A stretch of 5,647 bases of DNA from JAFKKF01 sp038323025 (GTDB lineage Bacteria; Pseudomonadota; Alphaproteobacteria; Rhizobiales; Kaistiaceae): NCBI GenBank assembly GCA_038323025.1, contig JBBQGL010000194.1, positions 1 to 5,647 on the forward strand, given 5' to 3'. Positions 5,612-5,647 of this stretch are shown in pieces. Position 1 is the stretch's first letter. Every line of letters begins with the position of its first letter. The translations under genes were made by a program, and so were the position numbers. A model generated the notes under the pieces. It searched no databases, had not been told where the DNA came from, and was given only the letters and a program-made list of their open reading frames with translations.

Positions 5612-5647
5612 CCACTAAAAGCGCATATGGTTCAATTGCTTAAGTGG
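5612..5647. repeat. Imperfect inverted repeat at the right window edge
   Basis: CCACTAAAAGC (5612-5622) and GCTTAAGTGG (5638-5647) pair over nine positions (CCACT/AGTGG and AAGC/GCTT) with a small bulge and a 15-nt spacer. The right arm touches the window end, so its true extent cannot be judged. The surrounding 70 bp are clearly more AT-rich than the rest of the window, which agrees with non-coding or foreign DNA. It may be part of a recombination core site or a hairpin of the next gene; neither can be shown. Confidence 0.3.

Noticed and set aside
5334..5618. A 94-codon plus-strand frame
   Set aside because: It is antisense to the integrase remnant, which is clearly the real coding direction.
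5626..5644. tRNA T-arm-like GGTTCAATT near the right edge
   Set aside because: The flanking bases do not form the required 5-bp stem around the loop, and no anticodon arm, D arm or acceptor stem can be built.

Overview
The window is GC-rich, densely coded bacterial DNA. Its codon use, the style of the proteins and the integrase-like N-terminus at the right edge suggest an alphaproteobacterium, most likely from the Rhizobiales. This is an inference from overall character; no taxonomic marker gene is present.

Layout. Positions 1-3369 hold four same-strand (minus) genes, read from right to left: an M24-family metallohydrolase (3369-2233), a Gfo/Idh/MocA NAD(P)-dependent oxidoreductase (2166-1117), a classical short-chain dehydrogenase (1084-335) and the first 87 codons of a beta-keto acid cleavage enzyme (BKACE, DUF849; starts at 261 and runs off the left edge). 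Gaps are 66, 32 and 73 bp, and each gene has a recognisable Shine-Dalgarno sequence, so this looks like one operon. A 244-bp divergent intergenic region (3370-3613) separates it from a plus-strand gene (about 3614-5269) for a 551-residue protein related to the large subunit of N,N-dimethylformamidase. The intergenic region contains a 37-bp near-palindrome (3535-3571) that overlaps a sigma70-like promoter facing the operon. It is the best candidate for the operator of a local regulator, which is not encoded in this window. To the right, 5270-5372 is non-coding. Then comes the intact N-terminus of a tyrosine-recombinase-type integrase (minus strand, start at 5543) that loses family resemblance after about 57 residues, so it is a remnant. 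The last 104 bp hold short repeats upstream of that remnant.

How the genes could work together. Two unrelated amide/C-N hydrolase families (formamidase-like and M24), two dehydrogenases and a BKACE fit a catabolic route. In it an amide or other C-N compound is hydrolysed, a hydroxyl is oxidised to a beta-keto acid, and BKACE condenses that acid with acetyl-CoA to give acetoacetate and a new acyl-CoA. The order of steps and the substrate cannot be read from the sequence. The adjacent integrase fragment suggests that the cluster sits next to a former mobile-element boundary.
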